This document shows, one piece after another, positions 23,701 through 38,612 of a DNA stretch of 64,000 nucleotides. The DNA is from Halichondria panicea. Lineage: Eukaryota; Porifera; Demospongiae; Suberitida; Halichondriidae. The stretch spans positions 1,364,501-1,428,500 of the forward strand of contig NC_087385.1 in assembly GCF_963675165.1 (NCBI RefSeq), written 5' to 3'. Below the pieces are notes generated by a model. It was given only the letters and a program-made list of their open reading frames with translations. It was not told the origin of the DNA and made no database searches. The translations under genes were made by a program, and so were the position numbers. How positions within the stretch are numbered: position 1 is the first letter of the stretch; each line of letters opens with the position of its first letter.

Positions 23701-25955
23701 TAAATTTCTTTTTTTGCACCATAACTTTGGTGCTGCTACATAACTGGTATAAATAGACAGAATGTTTATGTGAAGAGTGGGTATGTGTGAGAGATGGATG
23801 TTGATCTTAACCTGATCGTGCTCATAATTGCTGTTACGATAGTAGCCCTTGTAGCTATGCTCAAGGGCTATGAATTTCAAATGCAAACTAAATACATGAA
23901 TATCTCTCTCACTGCCCCTAACCCTAAGTGCTCTGTGTTAGAACCCAGAAGGTATCATCACAAGCCTTAGTGCTATTATAATAGTGTATGTATGTTACTT
24001 AAAATTTTTTTTAACCCTAATTAAAAAGTAAATACAGAATGACATACATACCGTATAGCGCGAAATTTTTGAGGCACTTATATTTCGTGGATTAGCCTCT
24101 AAAAGCTATTTCGTTGCACAATGTTCGCGGAATGACTGCTTACTGGAAGCCACGCCTTTAAATCTATGCATGTTATAGCAGGTACTTCAATTTTCGTGGA
24201 CTTAATTTTCGTGTAGGGTTCTAACCCACGAAAATTAAGCCCCTCGAAAATTTCGCACTATACAGTAGTCAAAAGATCATCATCGTTCAACCTGATGCTG
24301 TGCTGATTCATTGATATACCCTGGATCCAGAGACACGATTAACCTTAGCTAATAATTAGCTAATTATCACGACCTTTTAATGAAATTCTTTGAACAATTT
24401 ATTCTTTATAACCTCTACATAGTGGACACAAGAGCTAGAGCAAAGTAAGCCTTTTCTCCTACTGGAGAGATAGATACCCCTATGGCCAAGAAGATCGAAG
24501 ATCCCTGTGAGAAGCATCTCAGGCACTCTGATCTTGTCTCAGCTTCTAGCACCCTTTTATTTTTGTAGTTTGCTCTGTGCCTGCAAGAATTGTCTGTCAC
24601 TCATACTACAGTACTGTTCTGTAGAGGTTATAAAGAAAGAAAAGATGAATCGTTCAAATAATTTCATTAAAAGGTCGTGATAATTAGCTAATTATTAGCT
24701 AAGGTTAATCGTGTCCTCCCTCCTCTGCCCTGGATCTTTCATCATTTGATCAGTCTTGATTCTTGAGACAAAATAATAATCAATCAGCAAGAAGCGAGAA
24801 ATTCTAGCTTATTCACTTTATTTATTTATTCTAGCTTACCACGCCCATTTTCACCAACGCTTTGGAAACGCGTGAAGTATAGCAGTGCTTACAAGCATTA
24901 ATTAGCAGCCTTCAACTTCAAAAACGTTGCTTAGACTAAGCCTTAGTTCAAAAAAGCTTCTAATGTGCCTTCAAACGATTGTTTGTTATGCGTGTTAAGT
25001 ACTAATGCATTAGATCCAAAGGTCAGGAATGCAGTACGCAATAATTTTCTAGTGTCATTATTCTTGACCTTTTGACCCTATCGAACCTCCTCTGAATACA
25101 GTTATTCGTTAAACATTCATATCTTATGAACGATACATTGAAATCACTTGTAACCACCTCCTGCAGTTGTCCCCCCTAATCAGCCATTGCTTATAAACAT
25201 TCACAATTATGTATACAAAATTAATAATAATTATTATGAAGGCACAAAGTGACTAAGACACTATTATAAGTGTTGTCAATGTTCTCACGGTGACATGGTT
25301 TAATCAAGATCAGCAGAACTTGTCTGCGAGGTCCTATCGGCATACGCCCTTTTCCCGGGAAATGTTTTCTTCACCTACACACATGTTTACAAGTTCAATG
25401 GTGGCTCGTGATGTCCACTGCTATACTAACTAGACTAAGCAAACCATATGAAGCTATCAGGCTACAAATGCTACTCAAGTTACTTACCACTGTCCAGGTC
25501 CAGAAAGAAAGATGGTCCATCTCTTTTTCTAGCTTAGCTTCCTACATGTATCTAGCTATGATCCTCAATATTCTCACTGTCTAGCTGAACGAACCTCTCA
25601 GAGGTTGTACTACGAAGATATTGCTACCAATATATCAAAAGGTCACTTTCAATAGGAGATAGGATCTAGGCTATAACTACATTTGTTTCTTTCTGCACAG
25701 GCTACATGTTAGGGAACCTACCTGCTGATAAAGCTGGGATCATTTCTAAAGAGCACGTGTGTGAAGGTACGTGAGTCTACTCCTCAGATCTCCTATTGTA
25801 ATTAAAGGCAGCTATTAATAATTATGTATGTGATCCATTGACTCTCTCTCCATCACGCCCCCACACATGTAGCTCTGACGCTGTTGCTAAGAGACCCGTC
25901 TCCCCTGGTGAGAGCCAGCACAGCTGAAGCTATGAGCCTCCTCTATGACTACTAG
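7893..25955 (+). CDS. MROH1: MROH1 (maestro HEAT-like repeat protein 1)
   Basis: Large all-helical HEAT-repeat protein. The family is linked to lysosome/actin functions but its biochemistry is little defined. I assemble 34 exons totalling 1635 aa, close to the usual family length: 7893-7929, 7984-8129, 8183-8477, 8750-8848, 9050-9201, 9538-9678, 10029-10121, 12717-12795, 12858-12971, 13347-13420, 13662-13889, 14312-14456, 14772-14954, 15085-15140, 15442-15678, 15875-16080, 16560-16626, 16682-16890, 17271-17400, 17523-17636, 17785-18028, 18262-18362, 18759-18911, 19223-19377, 19606-19762, 20050-20207, 20445-20697, 20921-21070, 21276-21464, 21945-22100, 22456-22590, 22830-22932, 25701-25766, 25873-25955. 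All phases agree. Diagnostic stretches include NHNELLRCFAV, SFLLAKMEINQEKVR, ALEAM-like TMEAMSGLAR and AFQKH-like MFQKHCN. Several acceptors abut CA or poly-C tracts. Introns 7 and 32 are large and repeat-filled. Confidence 0.93.
9932..10028. repeat. CA microsatellite before MROH1 exon 7
   Basis: Nearly uninterrupted CA repeat whose last CACACAG forms the acceptor of exon 7, so its length directly bears on a splice site. Confidence 0.85.
10122..12716 (+). other. MROH1: MROH1 intron 7 (2.6 kb, repeat-rich)
   Basis: No coding signal. It contains a foldback-type element (about 10905-12205). Two further short repeated motifs with TTGAGCACCC cores lie near 12240-12270 and 12470-12510. The remainder is unremarkable AT-rich sequence. 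Confidence 0.7.
10905..12205. mobile_element. Foldback-like element with tandem-repeat arms
   Basis: The left end (near 10917-10940, GTGTACGGTTGC) is inverted at the right end (near 12185-12204). The left arm (10930-11050) reads GGTTGCTCTGGTC-type repeats. The right arm (about 11770-12150) is a longer array of the complementary AGAGCAACCAGACCAACT-type units. Such inverted arms made of short tandem repeats are typical of foldback elements. There is no credible transposase frame; the apparent Val/Gly/Leu-rich open frames are translations of the array. Exact borders are uncertain. Confidence 0.6.
14672..14729. repeat. CA microsatellite in MROH1 intron 12
   Basis: Simple (CA)n tract about 40 bp before the exon 13 acceptor. 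Confidence 0.85.
15364..15441. repeat. CA/CCCA tract before MROH1 exon 15
   Basis: Impure CA repeat with CCCCCC and CACCC interruptions. Its last CAG serves as the acceptor of exon 15. Confidence 0.8.
16111..16238. mobile_element. TA-flanked MITE, CAGTG family
   Basis: 128-bp element in MROH1 intron 16. Ends are inverted repeats, CAGTGAACCTGTCTAG and the complement of CTAGAGACAGGTTTCACTG. Both sides are flanked by TA, as expected of Tc1/mariner-type non-autonomous elements. Related copies occur at 16980, 18979, 41731 and 43943. Confidence 0.75.
16980..17154. mobile_element. MITE, CAGTG family
   Basis: About 175 bp in MROH1 intron 18. The left end CAGTGAAGTTGTCTATA is matched by the complement of the right end TAGACAAGTTCCACTG. 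TA is seen on the left flank only. More diverged than its neighbour at 16111. Confidence 0.65.
17684..17784. repeat. CA-type tract before MROH1 exon 21
   Basis: CACACAC and CACCC mixture running almost to the acceptor of exon 21. Confidence 0.8.
18979..19158. mobile_element. MITE, CAGTGGAA family
   Basis: 180 bp in MROH1 intron 23. Terminal inverted repeats are CAGTGGAATCCCTCTTAATA and the complement of TATAAAGGTGTTCCACTG. No clear TA duplication remains. Confidence 0.65.
24049..24268. mobile_element. MITE with TACCGTATAGCGCGAAAT ends
   Basis: About 220 bp. The left end TACCGTATAGCGCGAAATTT is mirrored by the right end, whose complement reads TACTGTATAGTGCGAAATTT. An internal inner hairpin (TTTTCGTG...CACGAAAA) is also visible. 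Non-coding. Confidence 0.7.
24332..24715. mobile_element. 384-bp MITE with long terminal inverted repeats
   Basis: The first 56 bp (24332-24387, beginning GACACGATTAACC) are perfectly inverted at 24660-24715. Imperfect pairing continues to about 100 bp per arm. The centre (about 24420-24600) is unrelated to the arms and has no convincing coding frame. A direct repeat CCCTGGATC lies just outside both ends (24319-24327, 24728-24736) but is not directly abutting. Confidence 0.8.
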
Positions 25956-26230
25956 TCTAGTTATTATTGTGTCTGTGTGTGTTCGTGTGTTTTGTACCCA
26001 CTATTGCCCGCACTTTGTGTGAGATGAGACCGTTGATTATTAATTTATTGTGCTTTGAGCAGTTTCAAATAATTTATTGATTTCTAGTCAACTACTGTGT
26101 GCAGGTTACATGTGTGTGCTTGGGGTATCGTTGATGGCACATGTAATTAAAGTAAATTGCAACTGAGTATAAAGATGCTCAAGTTGAGGCAAACAATTAA
26201 TTCTTGCTGACTTGATACTAAAAATTAATG

Positions 26231-26615
26231 ATAGCTTGGTGCATGCTGCATGGTCTAGCTAGCTTGGTGCATGGTCTAGCCAGCTTGGTGCATGCATGGT
26301 CTAGCCAGCTTGGTGCATGCATGGTCTAGCCAGCTTGGTGCATGCTGCATGGTCTAGCCAGCTTGGTGCATGCATGGTCTAGCCAGCTTGGTGCATGCAT
26401 GGTCTAGCCAGCTTGGTGCATGCATGGTCTAGCCAGCTTGGTGCATGCATGGTCTAGCCAGCTTGGTGCATGCATGGTCTAGCCAGCTTGGTGCATGCAT
26501 GGTCTAGCCAGCTTGGTGCATGCATGGTCTAGCCAGCTTGGTGCATGCATGGTCTAGCCAGCTTGGTGCATGCATGGTCTAGCCAGCTTGGTGCATGCAT
26601 GGTCTAGCCAGCTTC
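26231..26615. repeat. 25-bp minisatellite, GCATGCATGGTCTAGCC core
   Basis: About 15 nearly identical copies of a 25-bp unit. The unit carries GCATGC palindromes and AGCTTGGTGC. The first copies vary in length (GCATGCTGCATGG and GCATGG forms), the last are homogeneous, as expected from recent slippage or unequal exchange. Confidence 0.9.
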
Positions 26616-26705
26616 GGATGGCACATAATTAATGATTGAGGTGCATGTAGATAGAGATACATGGGCAAGCAGGAAGTAATGTAATATTCAATGTGACTTT
26701 CTTCA

Positions 26706-26824
26706 TAGTCGACCCTTTTCTTTAACAGTAAAGATCATCTAGCTTAGTTACTCATATGTAACACATTAGTTACATTGAGCAACTAAATTAAACGATCTTT
26801 ACTGCTAAAGAAAAGGGTCGACTA
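26706..26824. mobile_element. 119-bp foldback element
   Basis: Inverted ends TAGTCGACCCTTTTCTTTAA (26706-) and its near-perfect complement ending at 26824, about 31 bp per arm, with a 57-bp centre. No coding capacity and no obvious target duplication. Confidence 0.7.
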
Positions 26825-26921
26825 AGAAAAGAGCAGAAAGTAGATTTATCACATTATTTGAAGTCATTAAATTGCAGTGAAAGTGTGCAACACAGACAGA
26901 CAAAACAAATAGATTGAGAGC

Positions 26922-31544
<4,623 letters not shown>

Positions 31545-31661
31545 TTCTTCTTTTTGATATTACTGCGGCAGTCATGCGCTGCTGACAGTGCTGTACGTGT
31601 ATTTGGATATTAGGCTAAATCACTCCTCCTCAGCCCCTCCCCCCTATTTTGTTCAGAAGTC
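31545..31661. promoter_or_regulatory. Divergent promoter region NAGPA/ADPGK
   Basis: Only 117 bp separate the two opposite start codons, so transcription of both must begin within or very near this stretch. No TATA box is seen. Confidence 0.5.
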
Positions 31662-33485
31662 ATGCTGAGTAACAGTGTTATTTTGGGTACTCTTTTGGTG
31701 GCTACTGCACTTATCTACGAGTTCTATTGCCCCCTGGAAGGGAGAAGGAATGATGTGGAGGATGTGGCAGCCAGCTGGGACAGAGAGATCACTCCACCTG
31801 CAAGAAAACGATCCAGGATTGCAATAGGGTAACACATCACATGCACCACCCTGTTGATCATAATTTATTTAAAAAGAGTACATGCGTCTGAATTTTGAAT
31901 GATTTTACGTTTGTACAACTATGTCCGTACATTTTGTATGGCACTGATCGATATCTATAGGCATAATGTCCAAGTTGTGCTTTAATGTTTGAGTACATGG
32001 CGCTACGTCTACGTCTACCGTCCTACAGTAACTCTATATAGTTGAATCATAGATTGACTTTCATCTGTGCTTTTTACAGGGTCAACTCCAATCTGGACCT
32101 TATAGTGTCAGCGTTAGATCTGCTGTCAGCCATGGAGGTGGGGCCCAGCTCCCCTGAAGATCACTCGTCACTGACTAGTCTGTCGGACCTAGAGCAGCTG
32201 GTGGGATACTCAATGGAGCACTGTGCCGGCCTGGAGAGGGTGTTTGTTGATCAGGGACTTTTCCTGAAGATCGTGGAGAAAGCTAGCAGCATCAAGCATG
32301 CTGTAAGTTTGGTGATTATATAATATCATGTGATGCTGGATGATGATCGATATAAACTTGTGCGCATTCTCTTTCTTATTTACAGTATCACATTGGTGGG
32401 AATGGTGCTCTAATGGCTCAAAAAATACAGCAATTGGTATCAGATGTGAAGGTACTATAGAGCCAGTAATTCATTGTGGTAATCATGTGTTGACAATGGT
32501 AATGTGTGTGTTCCTCCCCCAGGTGATGTTGGTGGGTCCAGTTGGCCCTACACTCAAAGGACTACTGCACAAGGACATTCTCACACCTTCTCTGAGCAGC
32601 TCAAGCGTGGACGAGGTGCACATGATCCTGGAGTACCCCAAGGGAGGGACGTGGGGAAAGGTCACGGCCTCTTGTGCCAATCGCGTCATCTTCTCTCACG
32701 ATCTCTCAAATTCAAGACTGGTAGCCCTTGAACAATTCCAGGATAATTTAACAGACTTTAACCCTGATCTTATCGTCTTATCAGGAGCTCATCTATTGGA
32801 CGGACAATCAATGGACTTTCAAACTTCTCGATTAGCCGACATCGCTAAACTTTTGGACTCTATTCCACGATCAATTCCGGTACACTGGGAACTAGCTACC
32901 GTCGGTGACCTAGACTACTTTAATAAACTGGCAGATACTCTGTTTTCAAGAATAGACTCTTTAGGACTCAACGAGCAAGAACTACGTTCAGCTGCTTTAG
33001 CGGCACATGCAAACTTCTCCAAAATCCCCTCTAAACCACCAGTAGGATATGTCTCTGATCTCCTTCTTTGGCTGATGGACGAGTACTCCAATCGACCGTC
33101 TTCAAGATTGACACGAGTTCACTTCCACTCTCTGACTTTCCACATGGTGACCACTCTCGATAATGGACCTTGGACAAATGCTAAACAATCCGTAATAGCA
33201 GGAGCTACGATAGCTGGACTGCAAGCGTGTGATACTGACAAAATTGACTCTGAAAAATTCGAGCTACGGTTGAAATCGTATCAGCTCTCTGCGAACGACG
33301 AGCAGTTGTCAGAGACTCTAAAATACAATCCTCGAACAAGTGCAGTCGTGCAATGGAGAAGAGGTAGTGTGAACTTTCATATGAGTCCCGTATTAGTTTG
33401 TAAGAAACCTCTGAAAACTGTTGGCCTAGGTGACGCAATATCTTCAGTTGGACTTTTGTATTCGAACTTTGCAGATAAGGTTTGA
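31662..33485 (+). CDS. ADPGK: ADP-dependent glucokinase
   Basis: Phosphorylates glucose using ADP instead of ATP; in animals it is associated with the endoplasmic reticulum. Four exons (31662-31828, 32080-32302, 32386-32451, 32523-33485) give 472 aa, close to the family length. An N-terminal hydrophobic segment after MLSNS fits an ER signal or anchor. Ribokinase-like signatures are present: YHIGGNGALMA in exon 3, the substrate-side VHWELATVGD, and near the C-terminus VGLGDAISS (GLGD about 453-456), whose Asp is the expected catalytic base. The last exon holds two thirds of the protein without introns. It starts 117 bp from the NAGPA start on the opposite strand. Confidence 0.95.
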
Positions 33486-33662
33486 TTGATTTGTTAACTT
33501 TGCAGATAATGTTTGTTTGATTTGTTTGATGATTTTTTAATAGTTATTTGAATGAGTACGCATGCACATGTGTTAGAAATATTTATCTTTTGGAATGAAA
33601 ATGTGAATCAATCATTGACACAACATAATTATACGCATGATATTGATAAGATGGTCAATGAC

Positions 33663-34338
33663 TCAGTCCACAGCTCCCTCTAAGAATGCTAAAGAGTCCT
33701 CCTGAGGTATGCATGCATCTAGGTCTCGTCTCTGGATGGTCTTCCTCTTCCCCTTCACTGTGTGCCCGTACGACTGCTTGGCCAGGTGCACTATGAACAG
33801 CTCAGTGGCCTGCATGTGGGGAGAGAACCGTACATAGGTGTAAGATACAGCCAGAAAATAAATAAAGTACATGTAGTTGACAATAAACTGCCACTCTAAA
33901 TTTTCTGTATATAGTAACTACGATTGGGATTCCAGTCACACTACTATCCTTTATTTTATTGTATGCAGTGAATCAAGAGTAGGTATAAAGAGTACTCTTA
34001 ATCTACTCTTGAGTGAACGTTCAGCCTCGTATTAATCACAACACACCTTCCTACGTTCCTAAAAGGCTTGGGAAATACACTTTATTAATACACTCAATAC
34101 TCTTATACACTTATTCTGCCTTTGCTATGAGGAGAGTGGCGTCATGACTTGCTAGCGTGATATCGGGGTCAGACTTTATGATATTCTTCACCCTAGCCAA
34201 CGGGAGCTGACACTGACCACTCCATCGAGCTGTAGTGAATACAGACAGTCACATAGTATATCTCTCATTATCACTATAGAGAGGTCACATACCGTTCACA
34301 TCTGCAGTAGAGGGCTCTGTGTCTTCTTCTAGCTCCAT
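33663..34338 (-). CDS. POLE4: DNA polymerase epsilon subunit 4 (histone fold)
   Basis: Small H2A/CBF-A-like histone-fold protein that pairs with POLE3 in the leading-strand polymerase. Three minus-strand exons: 34293-34338, 34120-34229 and 33663-33809, giving 100 aa from MELEEDTEPST. Conserved blocks are LPLARVKNIIKSDPDITLAS, TELFIVHLAKQSY and GKRKTIQRRDLDACI, followed by LAFLEG. The last block distinguishes POLE4 from CHRAC1. The exon 2/3 junction needs a GC donor (AAG|GC): the frame reaches a stop two codons later and no GT lies before it, while the GC splice restores exactly the expected IAKATELF. Start and first exon rest on phase and the acidic N-terminus. Confidence 0.88.
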
Positions 34339-34562
34339 TCTCTTTTGACCTTTGAACTCTCTTCATTAGCCACGTGGCTTTTGTTTGGTCAACGCCCACA
34401 CAAACTTGTACTTGACCGCAACATAACGGTGTGAAATACCTGCAGCTGTTGTTCATAGATAAAAGAGCATAAAAGAGCTCTCTTTTATCTATGGTTGAAA
34501 CTTTAATATAATACGTACAAGTACGGTTCTTCTTCTTCTGCAAGGAAAACCCTGCTGTTGAG
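34339..34562. promoter_or_regulatory. Divergent promoter region POLE4/PAPSS with a hairpin
   Basis: The 224 bp between opposite start codons. A 40-bp hairpin (34454-34493) sits inside and would form part of the PAPSS 5' region or of both promoters. Confidence 0.45.
34454..34493. repeat. 40-bp hairpin with CATAGAT ends
   Basis: Perfect 14-bp arms CATAGATAAAAGAG (34454-34467) and CTCTTTTATCTATG (34480-34493) around a 12-nt loop. Flanked by GTT on both sides. The ends match those of the hairpin at 3344-3399. Confidence 0.75.
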
Positions 34563-37500
34563 ATGGCTGAAATGAGCACCGGATCCCCACCTGACTCTAG
34601 AAAGGATTACAACTCTCAAAGAAGCTTGGTAAGCTCATATTATTTATAGCTAATCTAGTCTAGTCCTGTACATGCTGCTAGGACATTGATTATGGGGAGC
34701 TGATTTTCATGCAGGGAGATGTGATACTGGCCGGCCGGCTATGTTTTACTTGTGGTTGAAATTGTATGCTTTCATTGTAGGACATTGTGAAGGCTACGAA
34801 TGTGACGTTTCAGCCTGGTCTTGTGACTCGCTCCAAGCGAGGGCAGGTGATTGGTCAGCGTGGTGGTTTCCGTGGGTGCTGTGTCTGGTTCACAGGGCTG
34901 AGTGGAGCTGGCAAGACCACTCTCAGGTGACCATAGTGATTGATTTATAGTGCGTATGGACTATAGTGTAACCTCGTGCCATGCCTGTCATATTCATGTT
35001 TAGGTTAACTTTTACCTTTTACCTGTGCATTTATTGTAATCACTAGTTCGACTCTGGCTAAATATAATGCCATCATGACATAATTATTATTAGTATGCTA
35101 TCTGTAGCCAACTAATCAGTGACGTGATGAGTAGCTAGTGGCGCATACACAACAGAACAGCTTGTTTCACTTCTTTAATACACGTGCTATGTTTGTGTGT
35201 TCACAGCTTTGCACTGGAGGACTACCTCACAGCACACTCCATTCCTTGCTATGGACTGGACGGTGACAACATCAGAACAGGTAAATGTCTTAATTGCAGC
35301 CATACTTATCACTGTATACATTCCAATACCTAGCTTCTTATACCCCACTGGTACACATTAGTAATGTTGGGTATGACTTCACTAATATTGTTGCTATGGC
35401 CAGAAAATTCGTCCATTATGGCTTCCATGCATTCTTCGTTTAAAATACAGTCGCCATTATTGTGCTAGACCATGCATTCTTTGTTTGTGGTCGCCATTAT
35501 TGTATGGCAAATCTTGCTAGCATCTGTCAAAATATTATTGAGAAATACTGTTAAAACTATATAATGTTTGTTTCTCTCTCGGACAGGGCTCAACAAGAAT
35601 TTAAGTTTCACCCCTAGTGATAGAAGGGAAAATATTCGAAGGATCTCAGAAGTGGCCAAATTATTTGCTGATTCTGGTATCGTGGTTCTCTCTTCATTCA
35701 TCTCTCCTTATGCTGAGGTGAGTGGAGCAGACTGTAGATTATCGATTGTATCGTTATCGTGTACCTATAGGTAACCCTAGAGAATGTTGTAGATTAAGCC
35801 ATGCTTGGTTGTAGTTTCAAACCTTTGATCTATTTGACACTTCATGTTAACCTGTTCTAAGACCACTAACTTTTATTTTGCTATAATTATGAGTACATGT
35901 AGCTCACATAAATTGTTGTGTAGGTGTGTTAATAGAACCACCTGTTTCTAACACCACTCTGCGTATGAATTAAGTACATGATCTTGAGTACGAGGTGTCA
36001 CTAACTGTGTACCGGCCTACTCCTGACATGTACATGGTACGAGGTGTCACTAACTGTGTACCTACCCCCTGACATGTACATGGTATGAGGTGTCACTGTA
36101 CTAACTGTGTACCTACCCCCTGACATGTACATGGTACGAGGTGTCACTGTACTAACTGTGTACCTACCCCCTGACATGTACATGGTACGAGGTGTCACTA
36201 ACTGTGTACCTGCCTACCCCCTGACATGTACATGGTACGAGGTGTCAGTGTACTAACTGTGTACCTACCCCCTGACATGTACATGGTACGAGGTGTCAGT
36301 GTACTAACTGTGTACCTACCCCCTGACATGTACATGGTACGAGGTGTCACTGTACTAACTGTGTACTGGCCTACCCCCTGACATGTACATGGTACGAGGT
36401 GTCACTGTACTAACTGTGTACTGGCCTACCCCCTGACATGTACATGGTACGAGGTGTCACTGTACTAACTGTGTACTGGCCTACCCCCTGACATGTACAT
36501 GGTACGAGGTGTCACTGTACTAACTGTGTACCTACCCCCTGACATGTACATGGTACGAGGTGTCACTGTACTAATTACTGTGTACCTACCCCCTGACATG
36601 TACATGGTACGAGGTGTCACTGTACTAACTGTGTACCTACCCCCTGACATGTACATGGTACGAGGTGTCATTGTACTAATTACTGTGTACCTACCCCCTG
36701 ACATGTACATGGTACGAGGTGTCACTGTACTAATTACTGTGTACCTACCCCCTGACATGTACATATATCTTGAGTACGAGGTGTCACTGTACTAACTGTG
36801 AACCTACCCCCTCACATGTACATGGTACGAGCAGGCTGCATTGAGGGGGCGGGGGCGAGGGGGGTAATTAAATAGCGTTTGTACTGCTACAATTATGATG
36901 ACTGTGTGAGCTGAATTTGCACCAGAATCGATCTAAAGCCCTCAAATATATCAACATTTTTCCGGGGAAACATGCCCCTGTACCCCTCTACATTTTTCAT
37001 TTCCCAATTTTCCCCTCCCTAACCCAAAATCCTGGATGCAGCCCTGATAGGTGTCACTAACTGTGTACTATCCCCTGGCAGGATCGTAAGAGTGCACGTC
37101 GATTACACGAGTCCTCCAACCTCAAGTTCTTCGAGGTGTTTGTTGACACACCCATCGAGGAGTGTGAGCGGAGGGACGTGAAGGGACTCTACAAGAAAGC
37201 CAGAGCCGGACAAATCAAAGGTACCCCCTCTACCCACACAGGCCCCCTCTACTACCCACACAGGCCCCCCCTACTACCCACACAGGCCCCCTCTACCCAC
37301 ACAGGCCCCCTCTACTACCCACACAGGCCCCTCTACACACAGGCCCCCTCTACCCACACAGGCCCCCTCTACTACACACACAGGCCCCCTCTACCCACAC
37401 AGGCCCCCTCTACTACCCACACAAGCCCCTCTACACACACAGGCCCCCTCTACTACCCACACAGGCCCCCTCTACACACACAGGCCCCCTCTACTACCCA

Positions 37501-38529
37501 CACAGGCCCCTCTACTACCCACACAGGCCCCCTCTACTACCCACACAGGCCCCTCTACTACCCACACAGGCCCCCTCTACTACCCACACAGGCCCCTCTA
37601 CATACAGGCCCCCTCTACCCACAGGCCCCCTCTACACACAGGCCCCCTCTACCCACAGGCCCCCTCTACCCACACAGGCCCCCTCTACACACACAGTCCC
37701 CCTCTACACACACTTTGTGAATCGTTTGCCTACTACTGATATGCATTTGTATTATACGCATCTACAATCTATTGTTTAGTTCAGTCATCAGTACTATTAT
37801 AGCTACACACCATCCCGTTTATACACACACTCCACCCCCCACACATACTCCACTCCTCACACACACACTCCACTCCTCACACATACTCCACTCCTCACAC
37901 ACACACTCCACTCGATCCTCACACACACACTCCACACCTCCACTCCTCACGCACCTTGACAGGATTCACTGGTATTGACTCGGTGTACGAGCCACCAGAG
38001 AACCCTGACCTCTCCATCAACACTTCTGAGAATAGCGTGGATGACTGCGTGGAAGAACTAGTGCACTTCTTACAAGAGAAGGTGAGACACTAGGTAGGGT
38101 AGTACAGTAGAGGAGATAGCATTCCTTTTACCAGAAGCACCATTATACACACCTGTAGTGCTCCTGTCATTACTGAGAGATTGTGTGAAAAGAGCAAGTG
38201 TTGTATGTTTATGGAGAATGACTTAATCAGATATACATGTATTAGACAATCACAGCTAATGTTAGCACAAGTCTGCATATGCTATACATTTTTGTGAGCC
38301 TAAGTTAGGCTACGCACTAATTTCTCTTTTACATGTAGATCTTTTTTAGACTGTGTGCATGAGTGGTGTTTACTAGTACCCACCAAATCCATCACAGGGG
38401 ATGATACCGTCCATTGTCGGGTCTCATGTACTGGAGCTGTTCTCTGCCGACCCAGTGGTAGCTGCTCAAGAGGCCACAACCCTGCCCAAACTCAAGATAT
38501 CCAAACTGGACTTACAATGGCTGCAGGTA

Positions 38530-38612
<83 letters not shown>

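Larger units (their letters stand above)
22933..25700 (+). other. MROH1: MROH1 intron 32 (2.8 kb) with several small elements
   Basis: This intron separates the last 50 codons from the rest of MROH1. It carries a fragment of the ACCGAGGCATCAGCACC repeat family near 23319, an imperfect hairpin near 23579-23630, and two MITEs (24049-24268, 24332-24715). No coding exon is evident within it. Confidence 0.7.
25956..26921. other. Convergent spacer MROH1/NAGPA
   Basis: Tail-to-tail intergenic region with both 3' UTRs. It holds a 25-bp minisatellite (26231-26615) and a foldback element (26706-26824). No gene is seen. Confidence 0.6.

Noticed and set aside
36001..36795. Repeat protein with [11 protein letters not shown] units
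   Set aside because: Translation of the 52-bp minisatellite. The frame depends on repeat spacing and lies within an intron.
36001..37700. CRISPR-like array
   Set aside because: Units are head-to-tail tandem repeats without unique spacers, in a eukaryotic intron.
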